DNA of 64,000 nucleotides, taken from Xanthobacteraceae bacterium (GTDB lineage Bacteria; Pseudomonadota; Alphaproteobacteria; Rhizobiales; Xanthobacteraceae). The notes under the pieces are model-generated. The model made no database searches. It had not been told where the DNA came from and saw only the letters and a list, made by a program, of their open reading frames with translations. The stretch covers positions 1-64,000 of the forward strand of contig SCUB01000019.1 of NCBI GenBank assembly GCA_004297465.1, read 5' to 3'. Position numbers and translations under genes: made by a program. Within the stretch, counting starts at the first letter, position 1, and every line of letters begins with the position of its first letter. Positions 55,922-64,000 of this stretch are shown here, in pieces.

Positions 55922-57367
55922 TTAGCGGAGCGCCGACCAGCGGTTCTCGAACGAACTCGATCGCATGATCGGCTGCGAACCCGCCATCGGCTGCGCCGGC
56001 TGGGCGGTCGCGGCGGTCTCGCCGGCGGGAGCCGGCTTGTGCTCGGCGGCGGCAGGCTTGATTTCAGGCTTGGCCTCAGGCTTGACCCCAGCCTTGGCCC
56101 CATCCTTACCAGCCTTGGTCTCGATCCGCGGAACGGCTTTCGGCGCGGCGGCCGGCTGGGCCGCGCGCGCGGAAACCTCGGTCGGCGCGGTGCCGCGCAG
56201 CGCCACCGACGGCGCCGTCAGCCGCGGCTGGGCCGCCACGAATGCCTGCGGCTCGACGGGCGGGTGCGCGGGCGCCTGCGGGGGATTGACATGGGCCGGG
56301 ATGGTGCCGGGCGCCGGCAGGTAGGAGGCGACGGAGTAGTTCGCCTCCTTGCTGACGACGACGGAATCGGCGTTCGGCAGCTTCGAGGCGAACACCGGGT
56401 GCATGCCGCCGTCGACGCCGGTGCGTGCCGGCGCGGCGCCGATGCCGCGCGAAAGCTGGGCGATCTGCTGCTCGTCCTTGCGCTGCTTGTCCTGCACCGC
56501 CTCGGCGACATCCGTGGCGAGCTGATAGGCCGGGCACTTGCCGGTCGGATTGAAGCTTGCGGGGCGCGCGGCGCCCGGCTGCTCGGCGTTGAACACGTAA
56601 TGCCGGTCGCAGACGTCGACCTTGGGCTCCTGCCGCGTCACCTCGAAGATGTCGCTGCCCTGCTTGAGCATCTTCCAGAACGCCAGATGCGGATTGTTGC
56701 GGTGCCGGGCGAAGTTCGCCGGCGTCATGCGGAACGGATAGGCCTGCACCTGGAACGCGCGCTGGCCGCCGAAGAACGCCTCGCGGCCGACCGCGTAGAT
56801 TTCCGAAATCTGCTCGTCGGTCATGGCGTAGCAGCCGCGCGACGAGCAGTCGCCGTGGATCATGAGCTGCGAGCCGGTGCGGCCGAGCGCCCTGTCGAAG
56901 GCATTGGGGTAGCCCATGTTGAACGACAGGTAATAGGCCGACTGCGGATTCATCTGCGCCGGGGTGATGGTGTAGAAGCCCTCTGGCGCCTGGCGGTCGC
57001 CTTCCTTGACCTTGGGGCCGAGTTCGCCGGACCAGCGGCAGATCGGATAGGTCTTGAGCAGTTCAAAGCGGCCGGAGCGGTCCTGTTTCCAGACTTCCAG
57101 CTCGGCTTCCTGCTTGAACAGCCGGACAAGCATCGGCGACTGCTTGTCCATGTTCTTCTGCTCCATCTCGGCGAGCAGCCGGTCGGGGATCGGCTTGTTG
57201 GCCTTGGCGGCGCCGGAGAGGTCGGTGGTATTGCAGCCGGACAGCGCAAGACCAGCCGCCACGACGCCCGACAGGACGAGCGCGCGCAGACGCCTGCGGG
57301 CCGATGCGTCACGAGGGAATGCATCGCGAAGGAACGATGCATCGCGAAGGAACGATGTGCTAGCCAA
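55922..57367 (-). CDS. L,D-transpeptidase (YkuD) lipoprotein, YafK-like
   Basis: A 481-residue enzyme. After a repetitive N-terminus (SFLRDA units), a lipoprotein signal ends ALSGC with the lipidated Cys at 45. The YkuD domain (about 75-260) has the catalytic motif MIHGDCSSRGCYAM, with H171 and C179. The C-terminal 200 residues are Ala/Pro/Lys-rich and probably span the periplasm. It would form 3-3 crosslinks or attach proteins to peptidoglycan. The start is TTG at 57367 with GGAG seven to nine bases upstream; no other in-frame start fits. Part of the N-terminus is made from an 18-bp DNA repeat. Confidence 0.88.
   Translation of the reverse strand: MASTSFLRDASFLRDAFPRDASARRRLRALVLSGVVAAGLALSGCNTTDLSGAAKANKPIPDRLLAEMEQKNMDKQSPMLVRLFKQEAELEVWKQDRSGRFELLKTYPICRWSGELGPKVKEGDRQAPEGFYTITPAQMNPQSAYYLSFNMGYPNAFDRALGRTGSQLMIHGDCSSRGCYAMTDEQISEIYAVGREAFFGGQRAFQVQAYPFRMTPANFARHRNNPHLAFWKMLKQGSDIFEVTRQEPKVDVCDRHYVFNAEQPGAARPASFNPTGKCPAYQLATDVAEAVQDKQRKDEQQIAQLSRGIGAAPARTGVDGGMHPVFASKLPNADSVVVSKEANYSVASYLPAPGTIPAHVNPPQAPAHPPVEPQAFVAAQPRLTAPSVALRGTAPTEVSARAAQPAAAPKAVPRIETKAGKDGAKAGVKPEAKPEIKPAAAEHKPAPAGETAATAQPAQPMAGSQPIMRSSSFENRWSALR
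57304..57354. repeat. 18-bp tandem repeat inside the L,D-transpeptidase N-terminus
   Basis: ATGCATCGCGAAGGAACG is perfect at 57319-57336 and 57337-57354, with a degenerate third copy at 57304-57318. On the coding strand the units give FLRDAS, FLRDAF-like and FPRDAS. The repeat sits before the lipoprotein signal. Confidence 0.85.
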
Positions 57368-57797
57368 CCCAATGCTCCAAGGGATTGTCCGCCAGGGGCG
57401 GCCATCCCGCCTCGATGCGACGTGCCCGGCCGCATCGGCTCCCCAATTTCCCGGCCCTTTCCGCTCTGCTTGAAAGCGTGACGCCGTGGTGAACGCCGGC
57501 GCTTAAGGCAGACGTGTCGGGACCGTATTGGATAATTGTTATCCTTAAGACCCGGCTCCCGCAAGCCAATTCGACGGCCTGCAGGCAGTAGGCAATATCA
57601 ATGGTGAATAAAGTCTAAATAATGACCAGCGTAAAGAAAGCGTAAACGCCAGGTCGTGCGCCATGACGGCCGTCATGAATACTTTGCCGCACGGAAATTC
57701 AAGTCAACCAATACATAGTCCGCACGCAGGGCGCAGAATACCGGCCGCAGATTCAAAGTATTGGATTAATGCAAGCCACGCGCCGAAGCCCGCAACA
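57368..57797. other. Intergenic region between accA and the L,D-transpeptidase
   Basis: A 430-bp stretch without a convincing gene. It is AT-rich at 57530-57640 and 57690-57780. A perfect palindrome GGATAA-TTG-TTATCC lies at 57530-57544, 163 bases upstream of the L,D-transpeptidase start. The promoter of that gene probably lies here. Confidence 0.5.
57530..57544. promoter_or_regulatory. Palindrome GGATAA-N3-TTATCC
   Basis: Two perfect 6-bp arms around TTG in an AT-rich intergenic stretch. The size and symmetry fit an operator for a dimeric repressor. The regulator is unknown. Confidence 0.4.
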
Positions 57798-58760
57798 TCA
57801 GCCGAGCCGGCGGCCGATATCGAGGAACTTCTGCCGCCGTTGCCGTCGCACGGCGTTGGCGTCGAGCCCGCGCAGATCGCGCAGCGCCGCGTCGACCGCG
57901 ACGCCGGTGGCGGCGATGGCGCTGGCGGCGTCGCGGTGGGCGCCGCCGGACGGTTCCTTGATGATGCCGTCGATCACGCCGAAGCGGGCGAGGTCCTGGG
58001 CGGTGATCTTGAGGTTGGTCGCCGCTTCCTGCGCCTTGCCGGAATCGCGCCACAGGATCGAGGCCGCGCCTTCGGGCGAGATCACGCTGTAGATGGCGTG
58101 CTCGAGCATCAGGACGTGATTGGCGGTGGCGATGGCGATGGCGCCGCCCGAGCCGCCCTCGCCGATGATCACCGCCACGTTGGGCACGCTGAGCGCAAGG
58201 CAGGCGTCGGTCGAGCGCGCGATCGCCTCGGCCTGGCCGCGCTCCTCGGCGCCGATGCCGGGGTAGGCGCCGGCGGTATCGACCAGCGAAATGACCGGAA
58301 TGCCGAAATGATCAGCCATTTCCATCAGCCGCACCGCCTTGCGGTAGCCCTCGGGCCGCGCCATGCCGAAATTGTGCTTGAGGCGGCTTTCGGTGGTGGA
58401 GCCCTTTTCCTGGCCGATGATGCAGACGCTTTCGCCGCGGAAGCGGCCGAAGCCGCCGATCACGGCATCGTCGTCGCCGAACTTGCGGTCGCCGGCCAGC
58501 GGCGTGAAATCGGTCATCAGCGCGGCGACGTAATCGAGACAATGCGGCCGCTGCGGATGGCGCGCGACCTGGGTTTTCTGCCACGGTGTGAGATTGGCGT
58601 AGAGGTCGATCAGCGCCTGCGCGGCCTTGCCTTCGAGGCGCGCGATCTCGTCGCCGATGTCGCTGCCGTTGGCGGCAAGCGCGCGCAGTTCATCAACCTT
58701 CGCCTCGAGTTCGGCGACCGGCTTTTCGAAGTCGAGATAGCTGCGGATCGGGGGGGCCAT
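57798..58760 (-). CDS. accA: Acetyl-CoA carboxylase carboxyltransferase subunit alpha
   Basis: A 320-residue subunit of the enzyme that makes malonyl-CoA for fatty acid synthesis. [22 protein letters not shown] is the standard N-terminus. The acyl-CoA binding core has [63 protein letters not shown] and [37 protein letters not shown]. The ATG at 58760 fits the family; upstream in-frame sequence is not conserved. It lies downstream of xerD by 107 bp. Confidence 0.97.
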   Translation of the reverse strand: MAPPIRSYLDFEKPVAELEAKVDELRALAANGSDIGDEIARLEGKAAQALIDLYANLTPWQKTQVARHPQRPHCLDYVAALMTDFTPLAGDRKFGDDDAVIGGFGRFRGESVCIIGQEKGSTTESRLKHNFGMARPEGYRKAVRLMEMADHFGIPVISLVDTAGAYPGIGAEERGQAEAIARSTDACLALSVPNVAVIIGEGGSGGAIAIATANHVLMLEHAIYSVISPEGAASILWRDSGKAQEAATNLKITAQDLARFGVIDGIIKEPSGGAHRDAASAIAATGVAVDAALRDLRGLDANAVRRQRRQKFLDIGRRLG

Positions 58761-58867
58761 TGCATTCCGGCGGATTGGGGGCTCTAGCGGCGGGCGAAAC
58801 TGGCCTCCGGGGCGGCTCAAGTCAAGCGGCAGGAGCAAGCGTCGTTTTTCGGGTTTCCGAAACGCGT

Positions 58868-59821
58868 CTAGTCCCGCGCCAGCGGGTGCAGGTCGCGCAC
58901 CAGGCTTTTGAGCCGCTCCTCGACCACATGGGTATAGATTTGCGTGGTCGAGATGTCGGCATGGCCAAGCAGGGTCTGCACGATGCGCAGGTCCGCGCCA
59001 TTGTGCAGCAGGTGGCTGGCGAAGGCATGGCGCAGCACGTGCGGGCTGACGAGGCGCGCCGGCAGGCCGGAGGCCACGGCGAGGTCCTTGAGCTCGCGGG
59101 CGAAGTGCTGGCGCGTCAGATGGCCGGATTCCCCGAACGAGGGAAACAGCCACTTCGCCTGGCTCATGCGCTGTCGAGCGGGCGCGGCCTCGCGCGCGGC
59201 GAGGTAGGCGGCCATCGCGGTCCTGGCGGTGTCGTTGAGCGGCACCAGGCGTTCCTTGTCGCCCTTGCCGCGCACGGTGAGCACGCGGGCGTCGCGCTGC
59301 GCCGCCGAGAGCGGCAGCGTGACGAGCTCGGTGACACGCAGCCCGGTGGCGTAGAGCACTTCGAGCAGGCACCACAGCCGCGCCGCGCGCAGGCGCGCTG
59401 GCGGCGGTTGGTCAGGCGTTTCCGCCGCCGCGCGCGCCGCGCCGAGCAGGCGGTCGACATCGGCGATCGACAGCACCTTTGGCAGCGCGCGGGCGCGCCT
59501 CGGTCCGGTGAGGATGGCGGCCGGATCGTCGCCGCGCTTGCGCTCGGTGAGCAGGAAACGGAACAGATGGCGGATCGCCGACAGGTGGCGCGCCGCCGTC
59601 GAGGCCTTGAAGCCGCGCGCCTCGAGATCGCTCAAATAGGCGCGCAGGTCGTCGGTCTGTGCGGCGGCAAGGCGGCTGCCGCGCGCGGCGAGAAAGGCGG
59701 ACAGGTCGGCGAGATCGGCGCGGTAGGCGGCGAGGGTGTTGGCCCCGGCGCCCTGTTCGGCGGCCAGCATGTCGAGGAACAGCTCGATTGCGGTGGCATC
59801 GGAGAATTTCCGCGCGGCCAT
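58868..59821 (-). CDS. xerD: Tyrosine recombinase XerD
   Basis: A 317-residue site-specific recombinase that, with XerC, resolves chromosome dimers at dif. The SAM-like N-terminal domain ([30 protein letters not shown]) is followed by the catalytic domain with Arg in ATGLRVTEL, Lys in [31 protein letters not shown] with the nucleophile Tyr. It is a chromosomal housekeeping recombinase, not part of a mobile element. It is divergent from aroK with a small membrane protein gene between them. Confidence 0.93.
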   Translation of the reverse strand: MAARKFSDATAIELFLDMLAAEQGAGANTLAAYRADLADLSAFLAARGSRLAAAQTDDLRAYLSDLEARGFKASTAARHLSAIRHLFRFLLTERKRGDDPAAILTGPRRARALPKVLSIADVDRLLGAARAAAETPDQPPPARLRAARLWCLLEVLYATGLRVTELVTLPLSAAQRDARVLTVRGKGDKERLVPLNDTARTAMAAYLAAREAAPARQRMSQAKWLFPSFGESGHLTRQHFARELKDLAVASGLPARLVSPHVLRHAFASHLLHNGADLRIVQTLLGHADISTTQIYTHVVEERLKSLVRDLHPLARD

Positions 59822-59831
59822 CGGCGAGGTC

Positions 59832-59978
59832 CTATCGCTTCAGGTACTTGTCGGGCGGGATGGTGACGGTGATCTCGCGCGGCACCGGATTGACGAGATG
59901 CGCCAGCGCAAACAGCACGCCGTAGACCAGTCCGCCCAAGACCGCGACGATGGTCAGAAACCGGAACAGGCTCGGCAT
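59832..59978 (-). CDS. Small single-pass membrane protein
   Basis: A 48-residue protein starting MPSLFRFLTIVAVLGGLVYGVLFALAHLVNPVPREI. One transmembrane segment (about 5-27) is followed by a short, charged tail (TVTIPPDKYLKR). Its stop lies 10 bases before the xerD start, so the two are probably co-transcribed. Similar short proteins occur beside xerD or aroK in Rhizobiales. Function is unknown. Confidence 0.75.
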   Translation of the reverse strand: MPSLFRFLTIVAVLGGLVYGVLFALAHLVNPVPREITVTIPPDKYLKR

Positions 59979-60216
59979 GGTGGAAATTCCCGTCGGCCCG
60001 CCCGTCCGGGCCTCGTGCCGGCCGGGGAAGGCTGCCGGGGAGTACGACCATGTTCGCAAGTCTCTGGCAAGGGACTTGATCCAGGTTGTATAGGTGAGGG
60101 GCCGGCCCCCCGCGGGCCGGCGCCAGGTACCGCCCGGGTGCGGCCGGGTTCCGGCCAAGGATCGGTCGGGTACGACTTAATTTGTGCCGCCAAGTGGGGC
60201 CGAGTGAGCGCCAGCG

Positions 60217-60849
60217 ATGTCCGATTCCGTCATACGCCGCGATGCCGACGCCTGTCATGACGCCGCCGTCGTCGCGGCGCTGGGGCGGCGGCCCGTCGTG
60301 CTGATCGGCATGATGGGGGCGGGCAAGACCTCGATCGGCAAGCGGCTGGCGGCGCGGCTGCAACTGCCGTTCGTCGACGCCGACCACGAGATCGAACAGG
60401 CCGCCGGCATGAGCATCGCCGACATCTTCGCCAGTCATGGGGAACCGTATTTCCGCGACGGCGAGGCGCGGGTGATCGCGCGTCTCATCGAAGGCGGCCC
60501 CTGCGTGCTGGCCACCGGCGGCGGCGCCTACATGCGCGCCGAGACGCGCGAGCGCATCCACGCCAAAGGCGTCGCGCTGTGGCTCAAGGCCGAGGTCGAC
60601 GTGATCCTGCGCCGGGTGCGCCGCCGCAGCGACCGGCCGCTGCTGCAGACCGAGGATCAGGCCGCGACCATCGCGCGCCTTGTCGACGAGCGCTATCCGG
60701 TCTATGCGTCCGCCGACATCACCGTGCTGTCGCGCGACGAGCCGCACGAGCGCATCGTCCAGGAATGCGTCGAGGCGCTGCACCATCTTCTTTGTCCGGG
60801 CGAGGCGTCCGCGCCCGCCCGTAACGCCACTCCGGCCCAGACGCCATGA
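60217..60849 (+). CDS. aroK: Shikimate kinase AroK
   Basis: A 210-residue enzyme that phosphorylates shikimate. Walker A is GMMGAGKTSIGKRLA, the DADHEIE motif binds shikimate and magnesium, and GGGAY and DRPLL are the lid and substrate motifs. A basic N-terminal extension of about 25 residues precedes the P-loop domain. The gene overlaps aroB by four bases (ATGA), so two pathway enzymes are translationally coupled. Confidence 0.96.
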   Translation: MSDSVIRRDADACHDAAVVAALGRRPVVLIGMMGAGKTSIGKRLAARLQLPFVDADHEIEQAAGMSIADIFASHGEPYFRDGEARVIARLIEGGPCVLATGGGAYMRAETRERIHAKGVALWLKAEVDVILRRVRRRSDRPLLQTEDQAATIARLVDERYPVYASADITVLSRDEPHERIVQECVEALHHLLCPGEASAPARNATPAQTP

Positions 60850-62006
60850 GCAAAGCCGCATCGTCCATCCCCGCTGCGAACATTGCCGCGCCGCTGTCCA
60901 TTCCGGTCGCGCTCGGCGCGCGCGCCTACGACATCGTGATCGGCCGTGGCGTCATGGCGAGCCTTGGCGAGCGCGTCGCGGCGCTGCGGCCGGGCGCGCG
61001 CACCGCGATCCTCACCGACGCCACGGTGGCGCGCCATTACCTCGAGCCGGCGCAGGAAGCGCTCGGACGCGCCGGCGTCGCCAGTTTTCCCGTCGTGGTC
61101 GGCGAGGGCGAGGGCTCAAAGACCTATGCGGTGTTCGAGCGGGTGTGCGAGGCGCTGATCGAGGGCCGCATCGAGCGCAGCGATCTCGTCGTCGCGCTCG
61201 GCGGCGGCGTGATCGGCGATCTCGCCGGCTTCGCCGCCTCGGCGGTGCGGCGCGGGCTCGATTTCGTGCAGGTGCCGACCTCGCTTCTGGCCCAGGTCGA
61301 TTCCTCGGTCGGCGGCAAGACCGGCATCAACTCGCCGCACGGCAAGAACCTGATCGGCGCGTTCCATCAGCCGGCGCTGGTGATCGCCGACACCGCCGCG
61401 CTCGACACGCTGGCGCCGCGCCAGTTCCGCGCCGGCTATGCCGAGGTGGCCAAGTACGGCGTGCTCGGCGATGCCGCGTTCTTCGCCTGGCTGGAGACCT
61501 ATCACGGCGAGGTGTTCGCCGGCGGGCCGGGCCGCGAGCAGGCCATCGCCACCAGCTGCCGCGCCAAGGCCGCCATCGTGATGCGCGACGAGCGCGAGAG
61601 TGGCGAGCGCGCGCTGCTCAATCTCGGCCACACCTTCGGCCATGTGCTGGAAGCCGCGACCGGCTTCTCCGACCGGCTCTATCACGGCGAGGGCGTCGCG
61701 CTCGGCATGGTGCTGGCGGCCGAACTCTCCGCCGAGCTTGAGCTGATGCCCGAGCAGGACGCCGCGCGCATCAGCCGGCATCTGGCCGCCGTCGGCCTGC
61801 CGGTGAAGCTGTCCGACATCGCCGGCTTTGCCCGCGACGGCATTGGCGATGCCGACCGCCTGATGGCGCTGATGACGCAGGACAAGAAGGTCAAGCGCGG
61901 CCGCCTCACCTTCATCCTGTTGCGCGCGCTGGGGCAGGCCTTCGTCAGCCAGGACGTCGAGCCGGGGAAAGTGCGCGATTTCCTGGCGCGGAAACTTTCC
62001 GAATGA
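60846..62006 (+). CDS. aroB: 3-dehydroquinate synthase AroB
   Basis: A 386-residue NAD-dependent enzyme that forms the first ring of the shikimate pathway. The cofactor region is VALGGGVIGDLAGFAASAVRRG, and the metal and substrate sites are in DSSVGGKTGINSPHGKNLIGAFHQP, HTFGHVLE and HGEGVALGM. The gene follows aroK and precedes a CBS-domain gene, the common order aroK-aroB-tlyC in alphaproteobacteria. A 26-codon ORF links the aroB stop to the next start by overlaps on both ends but is unlikely to be a gene. Confidence 0.97.
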   Translation: MSKAASSIPAANIAAPLSIPVALGARAYDIVIGRGVMASLGERVAALRPGARTAILTDATVARHYLEPAQEALGRAGVASFPVVVGEGEGSKTYAVFERVCEALIEGRIERSDLVVALGGGVIGDLAGFAASAVRRGLDFVQVPTSLLAQVDSSVGGKTGINSPHGKNLIGAFHQPALVIADTAALDTLAPRQFRAGYAEVAKYGVLGDAAFFAWLETYHGEVFAGGPGREQAIATSCRAKAAIVMRDERESGERALLNLGHTFGHVLEAATGFSDRLYHGEGVALGMVLAAELSAELELMPEQDAARISRHLAAVGLPVKLSDIAGFARDGIGDADRLMALMTQDKKVKRGRLTFILLRALGQAFVSQDVEPGKVRDFLARKLSE

Positions 62007-62079
62007 ACACGGAGCGCGGCGGCCGGCGGTTCGTCATGCGCACGACGCCGCGCCAGGCCAACGTCGTCACGGAACGGCC

Positions 62080-63408
62080 ATGAGCTCGACCACCGTCAAC
62101 GTGCTGCTTGCGGGTTTTCTTCTGGGCGCCAACGCATTTTACGTGGCCGCCGAATTCGCCCTGGTGAGAAGCCGCGGATTCCGCGTCAAGGCCATGGCCA
62201 AGAAGAATCTTTTTGGCGCGCGGCTGATCCTCAAGATGATGAGCAACATCGAGCCCTATCTGGCCTGTTGCCAGCTCGGGATCACGATGGCATCGCTTGG
62301 CCTGGGCTGGGTGGGCGAACCGACCGTGTCGGCGCTGATCGAGCCATCGCTCCTGCCGCTGGGCATGCCGCCTGCCGCGGTGCAGTTCACGGCCTTCATC
62401 ACCGGCTTTTTGGTGTTTTCGTCGCTGCACATCGTGCTCGGCGAGCAGGTGCCGAAAACGCTTGCCATCAGGGAGCCCGTCCCGGTCTCGCAGTGGGTGG
62501 CCTATCCCCTCTACGCGTCATACGTTCTTTTCTATCCGTTGAACTGGCTGCTCAACAGCGCCTCAAGCGGGGTGTTGCGGTTGTTGGGCGTGCGGGGCTC
62601 GGCGCAGCAGGAGATTCTGACCGGCGTGGAGATCGAGGGCCTCGTCGAGGAATCGGCGCAGCACGGCAAGATAGAAGTCGGCGAGGCGGAATATATCCAG
62701 AATGTCTTCCGCATCGGCGATCTGGCCGTGTCCGACATCATGGTGCACCGGACCGAAATGGTCACGATCAATGTCGACGATGAGCCGGAGGTGATCGTCC
62801 GGGAAATGCTGGAGGCCGAATATACCCGCATCCCGTTGTGGCGCGACAAGCCGGAAAACATCGTCGGCGTCATGCATGTCAAGGATCTGGTGCGCGCGAT
62901 CCGCACCGCCGATGGCGATCTTTCCAAGGTCAACATGATGGCGATCGCGCTCAAGCCGTGGTTCGTGCCGGAGATGCGGCCGCTGTCGGAGCAGCTGAAA
63001 GCCTTCCGCCGCCGCAAGACCCACTTCGCGCTCGTCGTCGACGAATATGGCGAGGTCCAGGGTCTCGTCACCCTCGAGGACATTCTGGAGGAGATCGTCG
63101 GCGACATCTCCGACGAGCACGACGTGGTCGTGGAGGGCGTCCATCGCCAGCCCGACAATTCCGTGGTGGTGGACGGCTCGGTGCCGATCCGCGACCTCAA
63201 TCGCGCGTTGGACTGGCGCCTGCCGGACGAGGAGGCCACCACCATCGCCGGACTGGTGATTCACGAGGCGCGCTCGATTCCCGAGCCGGGCCAGAGCTTC
63301 ACCTTCCACGGCTTCCGCTTCCGCGTGCTGCGGCGCGAGCGCAACCGCATTACCGTGCTGCGCATCACGCCGCTCGGACGCGTCGGCGAGCGCGGCGCCG
63401 CGATCTAG
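62080..63408 (+). CDS. CNNM/CBS-domain/CorC_HlyC hemolysin-type protein (TlyC family)
   Basis: A 442-residue membrane protein. The CNNM domain (about 1-180) has four membrane segments with the AFYVAAEFALVRSR and YLACCQLGITMASLGLGWVGEP motifs, and SSLHIVLGEQVPKTLAI. Two CBS domains (about 205-335) begin at DIMVHRTEMVTINVDDEPEVI, and the CorC_HlyC domain (about 350-435) has VDGSVPIRDLNRALDWRLP. Relatives take part in magnesium or sodium transport; hemolysin activity is historical naming. It is close to aroB and likely in its operon. Confidence 0.93.
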   Translation: MSSTTVNVLLAGFLLGANAFYVAAEFALVRSRGFRVKAMAKKNLFGARLILKMMSNIEPYLACCQLGITMASLGLGWVGEPTVSALIEPSLLPLGMPPAAVQFTAFITGFLVFSSLHIVLGEQVPKTLAIREPVPVSQWVAYPLYASYVLFYPLNWLLNSASSGVLRLLGVRGSAQQEILTGVEIEGLVEESAQHGKIEVGEAEYIQNVFRIGDLAVSDIMVHRTEMVTINVDDEPEVIVREMLEAEYTRIPLWRDKPENIVGVMHVKDLVRAIRTADGDLSKVNMMAIALKPWFVPEMRPLSEQLKAFRRRKTHFALVVDEYGEVQGLVTLEDILEEIVGDISDEHDVVVEGVHRQPDNSVVVDGSVPIRDLNRALDWRLPDEEATTIAGLVIHEARSIPEPGQSFTFHGFRFRVLRRERNRITVLRITPLGRVGERGAAI

Positions 63409-63473
63409 TCAGCCGCGGTCTGGCTCGCCGGGCGCGGGCGGCTGGTCAAGGCTCCGTCGCGCGGTTCTCTCCT

Positions 63474-63576
63474 CGTCATGCCCGGGCTCGACCCGGGCAT
63501 CCATCCTTCTGCGCAGGCACAAGGCGGCTTTTTTACAAAAGCCGATGGATTGCCGGATCAGGCCCGGCAATGACGA
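63474..63576. repeat. Two-arm palindromic intergenic repeat element
   Basis: The element begins CGTCATGCCCGGG and ends GGCAATGACG. Outer arms CGTCAT/ATGACG and ATCCATC/GATGGAT are inverted, and each end holds its own GC hairpin. It lies between two converging genes and is related to the element at 48436-48585. Confidence 0.85.
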
Positions 63577-63630
63577 CTGGGTTAAATGCCAGGATGACAC
63601 ACTTGCGCTCCGCAAGGGCTCGCGCTTTTT

Positions 63631-63915
63631 TCAGCGTGGAGTGGGCGCCGGTTCGCCGGGCGCGGCGGCATGAATGGCCAGCGCATGGATGCCGCCGGCG
63701 ATCTCGTCGGCCAGCGCGGCGTTGATCATGCGGTGGCGCTCGACCCGGCCCTTGCCGGCGAATGCCTGCGCCACGATATGAATGCGGAAATGAGTCTGAC
63801 CGCCGGGGCTATGGCCGGAATGGCCGTGGTGGCGGTCCGATTCGTCGATGACATCGAGGCTCTCGGGTGCGAAAGCTTCGGTCAGTTTTCGTGTGATCAG
63901 ATCTTTCGTGCGCAT
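63631..63915 (-). CDS. bolA: BolA-family protein
   Basis: A 94-residue BolA-like protein. ITRKLTEAFAPESLDVIDESDRHHGHSGH is followed by THFRIHIVAQAFAGKGRVERHRMINAALADEI and GGIHALAIHA, the full BolA fold with its conserved His. BolA proteins work with monothiol glutaredoxins in iron-sulphur trafficking and iron sensing. The ATG at 63915 is adopted as the family start; no strong ribosome binding site precedes it. Confidence 0.94.
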   Translation of the reverse strand: MRTKDLITRKLTEAFAPESLDVIDESDRHHGHSGHSPGGQTHFRIHIVAQAFAGKGRVERHRMINAALADEIAGGIHALAIHAAAPGEPAPTPR

Positions 63916-64000
63916 CGTGGGTCCGGCATAACGTCGGCGCGGGAGCGCCGTCAATGACCAATCGGGAATAGGAGCCGCAACGTTTCGCCGCGTGTCAAGA

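Noticed and set aside
58868-59821. xerD as evidence for a phage or integron
   Set aside because: The sequence is a full-length housekeeping XerD beside accA and aroK, in an arrangement normal for this group; no att site or mobile genes are adjacent.
62003-62083. A 26-codon ORF between aroB and the TlyC-family gene that overlaps both
   Set aside because: Too short to judge; no ribosome binding site of its own and Arg/Thr-rich composition typical of chance frames.

Overview
The window looks like ordinary core chromosome of a high-GC alphaproteobacterium of the order Hyphomicrobiales (Rhizobiales), probably near the Bradyrhizobium/Rhodopseudomonas/Xanthobacteraceae side. Indicators are the RegB/RegA redox two-component pair, the phaR-phaA-phaB polyhydroxybutyrate block, the DUF4167-prmC-prfA-ptsP-lysC order, GlnD and IspG of alphaproteobacterial type, and palindromic intergenic repeats typical of this order. 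The placement is an inference from gene content and protein resemblance recalled from memory; no database search was run.

Layout. Bases 1-830 are visibly lower in G+C and hold the first codons of an IS3-type transposase OrfA and an AlpA/excisionase-like DNA-binding gene, lying against the 3' end of a tRNA-Arg(CCG) gene. This is probably the end of an integrated element that continues to the left. From 833 to 4678 (minus) come the tRNA, a metallo-beta-lactamase-fold hydrolase, an alpha/beta hydrolase and regA-regB. From 4784 to 8948 (plus) come an ABC-2 exporter pair, the intracellular PHB depolymerase PhaZ and a YgjP-type metalloprotease. From 9003 to 21371 (minus) come a class A penicillin-binding protein, glnD-mutS, an EmrB/EmrA/MarR efflux operon and a patatin phospholipase. 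From 21563 to 24282 (plus) come zur, an EamA transporter and ispG. Next are a DUF1345 membrane protein and a prenyl diphosphate synthase (minus), then mtgA, rpmF and a small membrane protein (plus). From 27680 to 35660 lie a short hypothetical gene, an EAL-domain protein with a degenerate GGDEF domain, phaR, phaA, phaB, a second EamA transporter, gloB and a methyltransferase. From 35694 to 42661 (minus) lie the DUF4167 gene, a candidate 6S RNA, prmC, prfA, ptsP and lysC. The rest holds a PH-domain protein, ubiG, a third EamA transporter, DUF1178-nitrilase-grxC, comF, an NDUFAF5-like methyltransferase, mutT-argJ-peptidyl-prolyl isomerase, secA, a DUF2336 gene, an L,D-transpeptidase lipoprotein, accA, xerD, a 48-residue membrane protein, aroK-aroB-tlyC and bolA.

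How the genes fit together. Several groups are coherent. RegBA (redox control) lies opposite an exporter. PhaR, PhaA, PhaB and PhaZ cover synthesis and mobilisation of polyhydroxybutyrate, but the synthase phaC is not in the window. PrmC methylates the release factor encoded by prfA. PtsP and GlnD are two nitrogen-signalling proteins. AroK and AroB are consecutive shikimate-pathway enzymes, and MutS and MutT both serve replication fidelity. The class A PBP, MtgA and the L,D-transpeptidase all act on the cell wall.

I did not find a convincing new multi-gene system. The observations most worth checking are the candidate 6S RNA with its own promoter between prmC and the DUF4167 gene, the element end next to tRNA-Arg, a strong palindrome in front of phaR, paired hairpins in the lysC leader, and young tandem repeats that form part of the L,D-transpeptidase N-terminus.
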